A DNA stretch of 64,000 bases from Lepiota brunneoincarnata (Eukaryota; Basidiomycota; Agaricomycetes; Agaricales; Agaricaceae): NCBI GenBank assembly GCA_023014365.1, contig JAEBUN010000022.1, forward strand, positions 496,001 to 560,000, in the 5' to 3' direction. How positions within the stretch are numbered: position 1 is the stretch's first letter; each line of letters begins with the position of its first letter. The position numbers and the translations under genes are program-made. A model generated the notes under the pieces. It was not told where the DNA came from, searched no databases, and was given only the letters and a program-made list of their open reading frames with translations. Below are positions 1 through 10,847 of the stretch, one piece after another.

Positions 1-327
1 GTAGTCGTTTAATGGATCTACTTTGGCATGGTATTCTTTGGCTTGTTTGCATCTTCTTTCTTCTTCTTTGTAGTGTTCTTTTAATTCTCTTTCCTGTTGT
101 ATTCTTTGTTGTTCTGCTAGTTTGTCAGCAAAATCTGTTCGTGTACGTGTCAATGTTCTTGGAGTGGGTGAGTCAAATGGGGATGGAGGATAGAATGGGG
201 ATGGTGTCTGAGTGGGGATAGGGTTTCTTCTGGGATCCGGGTTTTGGGTTCCTGATCCTGAGATTCTACTTCTCAATTTGGGGGGAGGTGATGGAGTTTC
301 TCGGGCTGAGAACTTCTTTGGAGGCAT
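1..327 (-). CDS. Gypsy gag N-terminus (partial)
   Basis: The frame opens at ATG (325-327, minus) with MPPKKFSARETPSPPP and stays open to the window edge, about 109 codons. The product is proline- and serine-rich at first, then a charged helical stretch rich in Glu, Lys, Arg and Gln, as in the N-terminus of a retrotransposon capsid precursor. The aligned start in the second copy (3823) has a TGA where this copy still has the CGA Arg codon (301-303). The capsid core and zinc knuckle are outside the window. Confidence 0.75.
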   Translation of the reverse strand, partial: MPPKKFSARETPSPPPKLRSRISGSGTQNPDPRRNPIPTQTPSPFYPPSPFDSPTPRTLTRTRTDFADKLAEQQRIQQERELKEHYKEEERRCKQAKEYHAKVDPLNDY

Positions 328-698
328 GGTGGCAGTTGTCTAGTGATTGATTATCACTAGAAGGATGAAAAATTGTGTTGCGATGATGGATATTCCTGAG
401 TACAGGTTCCACAATCTGACGACGCAGCAGTGACAAGGGCACGTGATACGTTTGAGTTCTAAGGTGATGATTCGGTAGGCGATGAGGGTGGCGGTGGAAG
501 TGAAGATGAAAATGAGTAGGTAAGCCAGATCTTCTGGTGGGGAGAGGTTGAAGGACATAGCGATGGCTACACAGAGAGGTGGTTTTCTTTCATACGTTGT
601 TTTGAACAACCAGGGTACCTCGACATGTTCAGTACATCGGCAGAGCAGAGCAGAGTGGAGGGCGAGCAAGAGATAAGCAGCAGAGTATCTTAGTGTTT

Positions 699-1083
699 TG
701 TTACCCAGGTTAGGGGTTCACTCTTGAGTAGCATGGAGTTCGACACAGGATGTCTATACAGACTTGGTCCTGTCTTACTAAGCATGACTTGGAGATGATG
801 AAGCACTATAAGTCCAGCCGGTTATGGCAAAGAGGTATAGGAGGCAAGAACTTTATAACACTAAGATAAGGATACAAGGTATTGTACTGCATCCTTATAT
901 ACTTCTAAGTGTGGCTGTACTCCTACTATAATAGTTTGGACCAGAGTAACTATGAGTCAGAGATAAGAAAACATGAGGTGCATACTAAGAATAGTCCTTC
1001 TGATGTACACTACTGATGGTCTCATAGTGACATGGGAATGTAAACTAAAAGTAACCGTCCTTCTGATGAGGCTTCTGATAACA
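699..1083 (-). repeat. LTR of Gypsy copy 1
   Basis: About 385 bp that starts TGTTACC and ends GATAACA on the plus strand, so it has the TG...CA ends of an LTR. It is the reverse complement of the LTRs at 3071-3451 and 10848-11229, with scattered substitutions and small indels. Confidence 0.92.
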
Positions 1084-1205
1084 GGTGGCATGATATCCTC
1101 CAGGGGCTGCTCTCCACCCAGCAGCAAATCATCTCCAAGTGGGATATCATTGCTAGGCTGGACACCATTGCCAAGTGTCACATGAATGCCGAACAGCACT
1201 TTATC

Positions 1206-1765
1206 ATCCCATCACGCCTTATTGCCACCCTCCTTTTCCATGTGCAGTATGTCTTGATTGCCTTCATCATTGACCTTTTGACACATTTCAAGCATGTCCA
1301 TGTGGGTTTTCAAGATCAGGCACAGGTGTTCCCCATCTCTGTGTGCCACAACCATATATAACCTGACCTCCCATGCTTCAGCTGAGCAGAAAAAATTCCC
1401 ATTCCACCATTCAAATCTGTGCAGAGGATTACTGAAATGCAAATGCCGCATGCATATGCAGCATAGTATCTTGGCACTAAAACAATTACAACATCTCCAA
1501 ATGCCCTGCCATTTGTCAGCACAATTCAAACATTTACCGCAGGCAGGCAATGCCTCTCGAGCAAGCAGTGTGGCCAGTATATCATCTCCATGCCTTACAA
1601 ATTCTTCCATCCACTCCTGTTGCTGTAGCTCAGTGATGTTAGACCTCCTCATTCTGATGACTGTAAGTGAACAACTAACTTTGTTTGGTGCCAATTCTTT
1701 CACCTTCTCTATACCGACATCACTGGTGTCATTATATCTCTCAAAGCCACCAGATAGTAGTACTG
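1206..1765 (-). pseudogene. KDZ transposase-associated CxC2 domain fragment
   Basis: A minus-strand frame (within 1212-1820) reads as the CxC2 cysteine cluster found in KDZ (Kyakuja-Dileera-Zisupton) transposases of basidiomycetes. Visible signs are LLAREALPACGKC, a paired CxxC series (CGKC, CRHL region with CCIC), and the PLHRFEWWNGNFF segment that follows the cysteines in this family. Only this accessory domain is present; the catalytic KDZ core is not seen. It is bounded on one side by Gypsy copy 1 and on the other by the 335-bp repeat at 1766, so it is a decayed remnant broken by later insertions. Confidence 0.72.
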
Positions 1766-2097
1766 TTATGATCCATGCTCCTTCTGTATCCGAGGATAAC
1801 TGGAGATGGCCCCCAATCACTCTACAAGGTGTCCGAGACGGTTGGCCTTGCAGAGCTTAGTGGATTGCACTCAATGAGATAACGAGGGAACATGCCAAGT
1901 TAAGGCAGAGAGGGTTAACGACCACTGTTAACAAGATTAAAGCTTGGGGCTTTAATCTCTACTTGTACAGGCCTTATATACCTATGAGATACTATATACT
2001 CACTATACAGTTATTGGGCTGTTCTACTTGTCCTGTGCAGTCTTGACCATGATGCGCATCCTAGCTGATGGCATCCTACTGTTATTTATATATTACA
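1766..2097 (-). repeat. Terminal (LTR-like) segment of the uncharacterised repeat family, copy A
   Basis: About 332 bp starting TGTTATGATCC and ending ATATTACA on the plus strand. Related copies in the opposite orientation lie at about 15146-15480 and 17711-18050. It has TG...CA ends and abuts the end of the family's short ORF. Whether it is a true LTR is not shown, because no matching copy is found at the other end of the unit. Confidence 0.6.
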
Positions 2098-2470
2098 ATG
2101 AGTCAGTGTCCTCATTCTCCATTCCACTGCTGTGCGATGTTCCATTGCTTTCCTCTGACTCATAGTTTCCTTCTCCCAATTCTATCTCCATGGATTCTCC
2201 TCCATTCTTGGTCTCCACTCTCTTGGTGCTTCCATCCATATCGGAGGTTGGATCGGTTGATCCATGGCTATCGTCTTCATCCTTGGGGTATTCCAGAATA
2301 TCCTCCAGAGTTATCTCCATTCCTGCTTCTCTTGCCAAGTCCTGCATGGCGTTGTAGTATTCCCCTTCTTCGTCTTCATAATCCTGTGCTTGCAACTGGT
2401 CTGTGGTCTCCTGTACCCATCTTGTAAAGTCGAATAATTGTTCTTGTTCCTCTCGATCCAGACTGTTCAT
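2093..2470 (-). CDS. Short acidic ORF of the uncharacterised repeat family, copy A
   Basis: A 125-aa frame that starts MNSLDREEQEQLFDF and is very rich in Glu, Asp and Ser. Decayed copies of the same protein can be read at 14962-15150 (+), 17345-17700 (+) and 18205-18590 (-), so it belongs to a dispersed repeat. Its stop overlaps the start of the LTR-like segment. I do not recognise the family; the acidic composition gives no function. It may be an accessory or gag-like protein of a mobile element. Copy A is the only one here without internal stops. Confidence 0.5.
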   Translation of the reverse strand: MNSLDREEQEQLFDFTRWVQETTDQLQAQDYEDEEGEYYNAMQDLAREAGMEITLEDILEYPKDEDDSHGSTDPTSDMDGSTKRVETKNGGESMEIELGEGNYESEESNGTSHSSGMENEDTDSL

Positions 2471-2479
2471 AACAGAACT

Positions 2480-2900
2480 TCAGGTCACTGCTCACAACCT
2501 CAAATTCGGAAATCTGATTCCCTGCCTCCCAGCACTCAGAAATCCGATTCCCTGCCTTCCTGCATTTGGAAATCTCATCCTCAGCCCCCTTCAGCCCAGA
2601 ATTCAGTCCTCCAGCACTCCAGTGCTCAGAGTTCCTTCCTACACCCCTCCAATGCAGATGCAAACCCTCACTGGTGCATGCAACCCTGTCCTGAGCCCAT
2701 TCCCAACCATACCCACTTTAAACATCCCTGATACCTCATGGCCATTTATGTAGAGTAGATTACTTAACTTGGACTTACAGCAAGTAGTATAAGTAGTGTA
2801 GGTGAGCTCAGAGAAACCTTACTCAATTCTCTAAGGTTTCCCCCTGCTCAGGTATGTACTTGGATAGATGTCCCAGAATGACACTAAGGTTTCCCCCTGC
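2480..2900 (-). repeat. Upstream part of repeat family copy A with 30-bp coding minisatellite
   Basis: Plus-strand bases 2490-2610 contain degenerate 30-bp units (for example CGGAAATCTGATTCCCTGCC). Read on the minus strand they encode repeats of the type ISxCxEAGNQ. The flank 2755-2900 is matched by the inverted sequence at 16500-16640. This ties the minisatellite, the acidic ORF and the LTR-like segment into one repeated unit. Confidence 0.6.
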
Positions 2901-3070
2901 TCAGTTAATGTGATGCGACAACCAGGTTGCCCTTACAGACAGGGGTCAGTTAATTTCCAGGCAAGGTTACCAGGTGGATACCTTAATATCATTCTCCACA
3001 ATGTTCTCCATGTTCCTCAATTGGGTGCAAATCTCATCAGCCTTGATGTACTGCAGTGTGAGGGTGTAAC
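2901..3070 (+). pseudogene. Copia pol: pre-integrase region, 5' part
   Basis: The frame encodes ILHNVLHVPQLGANLISLDV, the typical motif between protease and integrase of Copia polyproteins. The Gypsy element was inserted after GTAAC (3066-3070). The same five bases recur at 11230-11234, where the Copia frame picks up again. Confidence 0.8.
3066..3070. other. Target-site duplication of the Gypsy element, left copy
   Basis: GTAAC lies directly before the 5' LTR and is repeated directly after the 3' LTR at 11230-11234. A 5-bp duplication is normal for LTR retrotransposon integrases. Confidence 0.9.
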
Positions 3071-3451
3071 TGTTATCAGAAGCCTATTCAGAAGGACGGT
3101 TATTTTTAGTTATATTCCCATGTCACTATGAAACCATCAGTAGTGTACATCAGAAGGACTATTCTTAGTTATGCCTCTGTTTCTTATCTCTGACTCATAG
3201 TTACTCTGGTCCAGATAATTATAGTAGGAGTACAGCCACACTTAGGAGTATATAAGGATATAGTACAATACCTTGTATTGCTATCTTAGTGTTATAAAGT
3301 TCTTGCCTCCTATACCTCTTTGCCATAACCGGCTGGATTTATAGTGCTCTGTTGTCTCCAAGTCATGCTTAGTAGGACAGGACCAAGTCTGTATAGACAT
3401 CCTGTGTCAAACTCCATGCTACTCAAGAGCAAACCCCTAACCCGGGTAACA
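3071..3451 (+). repeat. 5' LTR of the Gypsy element
   Basis: Begins TGTTATCAG and ends GGGTAACA. It matches the 3' LTR over its whole length with only scattered substitutions. AGTATATAAGG near 3246-3256 is a plausible promoter TATA region. Confidence 0.93.
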
Positions 3452-3822
3452 AAACACTAAGATACCTTGCTGCTTATCTCTTGCTCACCCTCTACTCTGC
3501 TCTGCTCTACTGACATACTGAACACGTCAAGGTACCCTAGTCGTTCAAAACAACGTGCAAAAGAAAACTGCCTCTCTGTGTAGCCATCACTACATCCTTC
3601 AACCTCTCCCTGCCAGAAGACCTGGCTTACCTACTCATATTTGTCTTCACCTCCACCGCTACCCTTATCACCTACCGTATAATCACATTAGAACTCAAAC
3701 GCATCACGTGCCCTTGTCACTGCTGTGTTGTCAGATCGTGGAACCTGTACTCAGGAATCTCCATCATTGCAACCCAATTTTTCATCCTTCTAGCGATAAT
3801 CAATCGCTAGACAACTGCCAAC

Positions 3823-5330
3823 ATGCCTCCAAAGAAGTTCTTGGCCTGAGAAACTCCATCACCTCCTCCCAAATCAAGAAGTAGAATCTCCAGATCAGGA
3901 ACCCAAAACCCAGATCCCAGAAGAAACCCTATCCCCACTCAGACACCATCCCCATTCTATCCCCCATCTCCATTCAATTCACCTGCCCCAAGTGCATCAA
4001 CACATACTCAAACAAGTTTTGCTGAAGAACTAGCAGAACAACAAAGAATACAACACAAAAAAGTATTAAAAGAACACTATGAACAAGAAGAAAGAAGATG
4101 TAAACAAGCTGAAGAATACCATGCTAAAGTAGACCCATTAAACGACTTCAAACTTCAAAAACTCGAATATGCCCTCAAGCAACCAAGAAAACTTTCCAAA
4201 TCAGAAGAAAACCTACTTACATGCCATGAGTACACAGTAAATCAAGGAAGAACTCCCCCAGTAGACAACAACTCAGATGTCTACATCACCGATGACAACC
4301 AATCAGACTCTGATCCTCAACCACCTACCTTACCTACACCAGTACAACCCTTAACCCTACCGGCACCACCCGTACAACCACCGCAACCACTGCAACCACA
4401 ATTACAAATAATGGCCGCTGCACATACCCCAAAGGAGTTAGGACTCCTCAAACCCATCACCTTCGATGGAACTAGAAGACTCTTTGAAGACTGGATCTTC
4501 CAATGTGAAGTCTATGTGTTTGCTAACGCAACCACTTACAATACCAACCTTGCCAGAACCCTATTCATCCTCTCGACGATGCAATCAGGAGATGCCTGAG
4601 CCTGGGCCAGACAATACCTCCATGAGAGGAATGCTCAAACCCAACAAGGACAACCAATAGCCATGGAGTCATGGGATGACTTCACTGCCTGGCTTAGAGC
4701 CGACTTTACCCTGGCAGACAAACATGTGTACATGCATACCAGACTTCAAACCCTGCACCAGGCAGGCAAACCAATGACCAAGTTCAATGCTCAATTCAAG
4801 GAACTCATCCATCAATCCGGACTAAATGAAGATCATACCCTGATTGATCTCTATCATAAAGCAATCGATTGCTGCATCACAATGAAGATCAACAAATTGG
4901 AAAACCCTCCGACAACCATCACCGCTTGGTATACCCGAGCCAACAAACTTGATGACAACTTCCACAGAATCAATGTCCTATACGGCACACCCAGAAACAC
5001 ATTCCCTCAAAGGAACCAATACCAACCCAACCATGGACCAAACCATCTAAACAACAACATACCCTATGCACAGTTTTAACAAAGGAGCAATGCTCCATGT
5101 TTCACCCCATGAGACCTACACACCATGGAAATAGACCATGCAGCAATAGAAGAAGGATTCAAAGACCCTTACCCCAAAATCCCACAACCAGAATATGCTG
5201 AAGAAGACTCCACTCAAGAACCATTGGAGTTAGATGTGGTTGTCACCAGACAACAAATGAAATCATATCAGAACCAGGAATGCTTCTGATGCGGAGCTAA
5301 GGACTATTGGGTTAGTAAATGCCCACAACC
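3823..5330 (+). pseudogene. Gypsy gag, interrupted by stops
   Basis: The frame starts at ATG 3823 (MPPKKF), matching copy 1. It has a proline-rich region, a charged helix, then a retrotrans_gag-like capsid region (ITFDGTRRLFEDW near 4459, FTLADKHVYM near 4708). It ends in a zinc knuckle near 5279-5325. TGA stops occur at 3847 and 4597 and again in the knuckle, where the residue between the first two cysteines is now a stop; the knuckle His is replaced by Tyr. A TAA near 5078 also breaks the frame. The stops fit C-to-T change. Confidence 0.85.
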
Positions 5331-5579
5331 ACCGCCAGCCAGACATTTCCCAGGAATGCGTACCAATCCCCCTCACCCTGCAAGAAACCCCAATTGTCCT
5401 TTCCCTGGACAACAAAACACTTGTCCCAGATTTCCGAACCAGAATGCCCAACAATCACTGCAATGCAAGTACTCCCTTGCCATTGCAGAAATCGCATCTC
5501 AGATGCACCAAATGGTTGATGACCTCAACCCTGAACTCCAACAAGAGCTCCACTCTGCACTAGCCAAGGACCTGGAGAT

Positions 5580-6461
5580 ATGTCCATTCCAGGATTTTTA
5601 AAAAGGAACGCTGTCGATCGATGTGCCCCTGCTCATTCCAGAACTCAGAAGGACATTTCATACTCTCACTCCCAGAAGGACATTTTCTCAATAAACTCTG
5701 TACAATTACGACTATCCCCAAATAAACAATCCCTTTTCTTACCCATCAAGATTTGGAGTGAACAGACATCAAAACCCATGGCCATCACTGCCCTGATAGA
5801 CTCAGGAGCCCAAGGGAATTTCATATCCCACAAAGTTGTTGAACAACATGGTTATCAAACCAAATGGCCGGACCAACCAATCCCTCTCAGCAATGTTGAC
5901 AGAACTGACAATCAACATGGCAAGATCCATGAATACATCAAAATCAGGACCATCATTGATGGAAGAGATTGCATGCTAGAAGCATATGTCACAAACACTG
6001 GTGAGAAGGACCTCATCATTGGATTTCCCTGGTTGGAACAATACAATCCTGACATCAACTGGAAGACCAAGACATTCTCTTGGAAACCCCAAATTGATCA
6101 CCAAGACTTTTCCAAACTCCTCAGAACCCTACGACGACCTGTCAAACTCAACTTCATCACCATGGACATAATGGCTGGAAAAACCTCTCAATCTGAGGAA
6201 AACCCCAAAGAATACGTCAACCTGTCAAACATTGACCTTGACACCTTCTCTTTAGAAAGAGAAATGAACCCAATGCTTCTAACCCCATTAGAAGTAAACG
6301 CCAAAGTGACACACACCACAATGCTCCACAATGAGCAATACAACCTGACAAAATTGGCAAACCAAAAAGGAAAACAACCAGAATCAAACAAGGAACTACC
6401 CAAGATCCCTCAGAGATTTGCCCGATGGGCTAAAATATTCAATAAGAAAGCATCCAAATGA
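5580..6461 (+). pseudogene. Gypsy aspartic protease region
   Basis: An open stretch of about 290 codons holds the retropepsin motif ALIDSGAQGNFIS near 5789, the active-site DSG of Ty3-type proteases. It then runs through IIGFPWLEQYNP near 6016, the conserved link between protease and reverse transcriptase in chromoviruses. It would process the Gag-Pol precursor. A stop at 6459 separates it from reverse transcriptase, so it is no longer joined to the rest of Pol. Confidence 0.85.
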
Positions 6462-6476
6462 TTCCTACCATCAAGA

Positions 6477-7625
6477 ATGTTTGATCATGAAATTGAACTA
6501 AAACTGACATTCAAAGCAAAATCAATGAAACCTTATCAAGTGGCACCTGCCAAAGAAAAAGCACTAAAAGAATTTATAGATGAAAACCTCCAAAAAGGGT
6601 ACATATGCCCCTCAAAATCCCCTATGGTATCACCCTTCTTCTTTGTTGCCAAGAAAGGAGGAGACCTCCAACCCTGCCAAGACTATCGTTATCTAAACAA
6701 TCACACTGTCAAAAATGCCTACCCAATCCCCATGATTTCCTCTATCATGGATAAACTCAAAGGAGCTAAGTACTTCACTAAGCTCAATGTCTGCCTAGGA
6801 TACAATAACATCAGAATCAAAGATGGTGATCAATGGAAAGCAGCATTCAAGACTCCCATGGATCTTTTTGAACTGACTGTTATGTTTTTTGGACTCTGCA
6901 ATAGTCCCACAATGTTCCAACACATGATGGACACACTATTTTCTGAAATAATAGAGAAAGGAGGAATCATCATCTATATGGATGATATTCTAATCTACAG
7001 TAAAACCCAAGAAGAAACCAACTGACTTACAGAAAAAGTACTACAAATCCTGCAGGAAAACGATCTCTACCTCAAAACAGAGAAATGCAAGTTCAACATA
7101 CAATGACTTGAATATCTCAGCATGATCATCACACCAGATGAGATAAAAATGGATCCTGGAAAACTCAAGGGAATAGAAGACTGGCCAGTACCAAAAACAG
7201 TCTGACACATTCAGAAATTCATTGGATTCTGCAACTTCTACCAGAAGTTCATCTGCAGCTACTCCCACCACACCAAACCCCTTAACCAACTCCTATCCAA
7301 ATCAAACAAATTTGAATGGAAAGAAGAACAACAGAAAGGATTTGAAATGCTCAAGAATGAATTCTTAAAAGAACCAGTACTCCTCATGCTTGACTCCACA
7401 AAACCTTTTGAAATAGAAGCCAATGCTTCCAAATTTGCATCAGGAGCTGTCCTGTACCAATACAACATCAACAGAATACAGAAACCCATATCATTCTATT
7501 CAAAAGCATTCGGACCAGCAGAATGCAATTACAATATCTATGACAGGGAACTCCTTGCTATTATCCAAGCCCTCAAAGAATGGCGCCACTATCTCCTTGG
7601 CAACCCCCATACAGTCCATATTTGA
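6477..7625 (+). pseudogene. Gypsy reverse transcriptase and RNase H
   Basis: The reverse transcriptase core is clear: [14 protein letters not shown] near 6622, the [18 protein letters not shown] segment near 6724, and the catalytic box [13 protein letters not shown] near 6967 with its two Asp. TGA stops at 7022, 7105 and 7202 interrupt the thumb and connection, each at a place where Arg (CGA) fits the family. The RNase H region (7390-7620) carries IEANASKFASGAVLYQ, where family members have Asp in place of the first Asn, so the nuclease is probably dead. Confidence 0.87.
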
Positions 7626-9534
7626 TATGGATCATCAAAACCTCACATACTGGCGTAAACCCCAGAAAATCAACCACCGACAAGCACGATGGGTCCAGAC
7701 CCTTGCTGACTACAACTTCAAATTCGAACACATCCCAGGATCAAAGATCCCTGCACCAGACGCTCTATCAAGACATCCAGACCACATCCCTGATGAGGAC
7801 AATGATAACAAAGATGTCACCATGCTTCCAAACAACCTCTTCATTGCCACAGCTGACATAGAAGATCAAAACTTAATCACAGTACTCCCAGAACACCTCT
7901 TTATTGCCACTGTCAATACAAAACTCCAAGAAAGAATCACAGAATCACCCAAATATGACACTAGAACCACCGAAGCATTCAAACTCCTAAAGGAAACCCA
8001 CCCTAACACCACTGAAAAAGACTTTGGAATTGTTCTGACCTCAAATGGCCCACTCCTCACGTTCCAAGAATGTGTCATCATTCCAGAAGATCTCCAACTC
8101 AGATGCAATGTCATCACAAGATACTACAACCACCCTACACATGGTCACCCTGGAGAACAGGAAACATACTGCCTTGCCAAAAAAGAAGTATATTGGCCAG
8201 GAATGTCAATGTTCATAAAGAACTACATCAAAGGCTGTCCAGAGTGCCAGCAACACAAAATCATACACAGACCGGATTGTGCACCGACTCAACCAATCCC
8301 ACCATCATCTTCCAAATGCCCATTTGCTCAAATCTCATGGGATCTTATCACCAGTCTACCGCCAAGCGCCAGTCATAATGCGATATTGTCTGTGGTGGAC
8401 CACAGCCTTACAAAGGGGGTAATTTTCATCCCAACCTCAGATCGATCAAATGCCAACAACATCAGATGACTATTAATAGAAAAAGTCTTCACCAGATTTG
8501 GATTACCTGATAAAATCATATCGGATCGAGACCCCAGATTCGCCGCCAACTCACTCCGAGAGCTAGCCAAACACCTAAACATCCAACAAGCATTCTCAAC
8601 TGCATACCATCCCCAGACAGACCGTTCCACTGAACAATACAACCAAGAAATCAAGACCTATCTTGCCATATACTGCACCAGGAATCCCCTTGACTGGTCA
8701 GAAACCCTCCCTATCACCGAATTCGCACACAATTCCAAAATACATGCCTCAAGGCAGAAATCCCCATTTGAACTAATCATGGGATACAATCCTCTGCCAA
8801 TACCCACAGTAATGGAAACATCAAACTTCCCATCAGTAGACAAACATATCAGACTCCTTGATGATGCCAGAAAAGAAGCACACGTGGCACATCAACTCTC
8901 CACTGATATCATGAAACAAAGAACTAGAAGAACTATCAAACCCCTTGAAACATGTCAAAAAGTATGGCTAGAAGCCAAGAACCTCAAACTTCCCTTCATC
9001 TCCAACAAAATATCCCCAAAAAGACTAGGACCTTTCCTTATCTCAGAAGTCTTATCACCACTCACATACAAACTAAAACTCCTGATCAAATGGAAGATAC
9101 ATCCAGTATTCCACCAAAATCTTCTAACCCCATATACTGAAACAGAAGCATATGGATCTCACCCGACTCCACCACCACCAGACATCATCAATGAAGAAGA
9201 AGAATACAAGATAGAAGCTATTCTCAATCACCACCAATACCATGGAAAACTCCAATACTACATCAAATGGAAGGGATACCCCCACACAGAAAATGAATGG
9301 ATCACCGATGAAACACTCCACGCAAATGCCAAAGAATACTTAACTGAGTATAAAGAAGCTCATAATTCTCCAGAAAGACCAGGAACTTGCCAGAACCTAC
9401 CAAAGAGAACTCCACTCCCACACCAAACATACTTAAAAGATGCCCATGAACCTCGACCTCAACCACCCTCAAACCACTCCCCCCCTACTCAACAACACCC
9501 TCCCCAACTTCCTCATCATCCTCTATCATCATAG
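7626..9534 (+). pseudogene. Gypsy integrase with C-terminal chromodomain
   Basis: After the RNase H end comes the tail ALSRHPDH near 7762. The integrase HHCC zinc-binding module follows (GHPGEQETYC ... GCPECQQHK, 8140-8260) and then the DDE core, with VVDHSL near 8392, ISDRDPRF near 8520 and the Glu in TEQYNQE near 8632. A TGA at 8467 breaks the core where CGA is expected. A chromodomain lies at about 9208-9360 (YKIEAIL, then YYIKWKGYP and NEWI), with the aromatic cage pattern used to target heterochromatin. This places the element among chromoviruses. Confidence 0.88.
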
Positions 9535-10565
9535 TCAACAATGCAAGTGTTGAACATACAACACTTCAAACAACTCCCATTCCGACCCTGTCTCCCAACA
9601 CCCCCTCTCACACCTTTGCCACTGCTTACACCTCCCTCAGAGATGAGACCCCCAATCCCAACACCACCCCAGAACCAACAGTCGCCCCAGCTACCTCCCT
9701 TAGATACCATACAGCTGGAGTACAACCACATGGACCAGATCACCCTTCTGACAGAGATCTGGGTGAGGCTGCCACCAACGGAGCCCTTACAAATAAACTG
9801 GAACACTCTCCAATTTCAGAATACAACCAACAACTCTGGTACGACTACACCCACCATGTACGACAGACTAAGGCTCTTGCTACCACATACAATATGCAAT
9901 GGGCCTGGGCAAAATCACTTGAGCAACTTCTCCACTCAAGATTGAGCCTCATGTCCAAGGTGTCAAAGAACTTACCCAAACGAAACAAGGTACATACCTT
10001 GCAGTCCCCCACCACAACCATCACCCCCACTGCTATGAAGACCCCTACTACTATCACCACCACCACTCCCAATAAGGGAAGAAAGCCCACCAATATCAGA
10101 AACCCTTTCAGACATCTCACCCCCAATGGGAACACCACCCACACTGTCACCAATAACCACATCCCAGTTCGGAACTCCCCCAATCCTGTTCACACACAAA
10201 CCAACCCCCAAACCACTGACAGATCAGCCTGCATCCAATGCAGACATACCAGACACTGGGCCATGGACTGCCCCCAATTTGCATGCCTCGGGTGCAAACA
10301 ATATGCCCCAGGACACTATTCCTATGACTGCATCAAATATAGATGCCCCCACTGCGCAGTTTTCCAACCATGCCATAAATGGACCAAATGCCCAGCTCAA
10401 AAGACCCGACATACCCCCTACTCCAGAACTTCAGCAGCCCACCCCACGATGACCCCCTCCACTCCTAGTCAATACATCGACCTCACTAACAATGACTACT
10501 ATAAGGAATGTTATGATGAGGTTGCCAAGTCCAACATCACAGGAGAACCATGTGGTTCATTCTGA
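9450..10565 (+). CDS. Extra 3' ORF of the Gypsy element with three tandem zinc knuckles
   Basis: One frame stays open for about 372 codons from 9450, just after a TGA at 9447, to the stop at 10563-10565. It overlaps the end of the integrase frame in another phase. Its first ATG is at 9894, so expression may need a frameshift or internal start. It is Thr/Pro/Asn-rich at first. Three CCHC knuckles spaced 20 residues apart follow (10230-10392): one C-x2-C-x4-H-x4-C and two C-x2-C-x6-H-x4-C. Zinc knuckles usually bind RNA or single-stranded DNA. It has no stops, unlike gag and pol. I do not recognise the protein. Confidence 0.6.
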   Translation, partial: TSTSTTLKPLPPYSTTPSPTSSSSSIIIVNNASVEHTTLQTTPIPTLSPNTPSHTFATAYTSLRDETPNPNTTPEPTVAPATSLRYHTAGVQPHGPDHPSDRDLGEAATNGALTNKLEHSPISEYNQQLWYDYTHHVRQTKALATTYNMQWAWAKSLEQLLHSRLSLMSKVSKNLPKRNKVHTLQSPTTTITPTAMKTPTTITTTTPNKGRKPTNIRNPFRHLTPNGNTTHTVTNNHIPVRNSPNPVHTQTNPQTTDRSACIQCRHTRHWAMDCPQFACLGCKQYAPGHYSYDCIKYRCPHCAVFQPCHKWTKCPAQKTRHTPYSRTSAAHPTMTPSTPSQYIDLTNNDYYKECYDEVAKSNITGEPCGSF

Positions 10566-10809
10566 AGAAAACCAAACCGTCCCTACAGAAGATAGAATCG
10601 AAAACCCTCACTTCAGACAACTCCTATATGCCATATTCTATCCAGGACAACCCCCTTCCCCAGAAACTGCTGCAGTACTCAATCTCCACAGAACCCCTAC
10701 CCCTACCTTTTCACCCATCATTCCCCCTCGACCAGACTCCACCAACCAACCCCAGATTGACTACTACGAACCAAATTACCTAGCCAAATACCCAGAAGAA
10801 GGAAACTAA
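10492..10809 (+). CDS. Small proline-rich ORF before the Gypsy 3' LTR
   Basis: A 105-codon frame that overlaps the end of the zinc-knuckle ORF in another phase and stops 38 bases before the 3' LTR. The product is rich in Pro, Glu and Asn and ends YLAKYPEEGN. It may be the original C-terminus of the zinc-knuckle ORF after a frameshift, or a chance frame; I cannot decide. Confidence 0.3.
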   Translation: MTTIRNVMMRLPSPTSQENHVVHSEENQTVPTEDRIENPHFRQLLYAIFYPGQPPSPETAAVLNLHRTPTPTFSPIIPPRPDSTNQPQIDYYEPNYLAKYPEEGN

Positions 10810-10847
10810 CAAGTTGTAATGGAAAACAACTTTAGAAACAGACCTAA

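Larger units (their letters stand above)
1..1083 (-). mobile_element. 5' part of a Gypsy LTR retrotransposon (copy 1), cut by the window edge
   Basis: Read on the minus strand, this stretch is the LTR, leader and start of gag of the same Gypsy family as the complete copy at 3071-11229; the two align over their whole shared length. The rest of the element lies to the left of the window, so its other LTR and target duplication cannot be seen. It inserted next to a KDZ fragment that begins near 1206. Its gag start is less damaged than that of the complete copy. Confidence 0.93.

Noticed and set aside
1294..1860. 188-codon plus-strand frame opposite the KDZ fragment
   Set aside because: It is the antisense shadow of the CxC2 reading and has no family signs.
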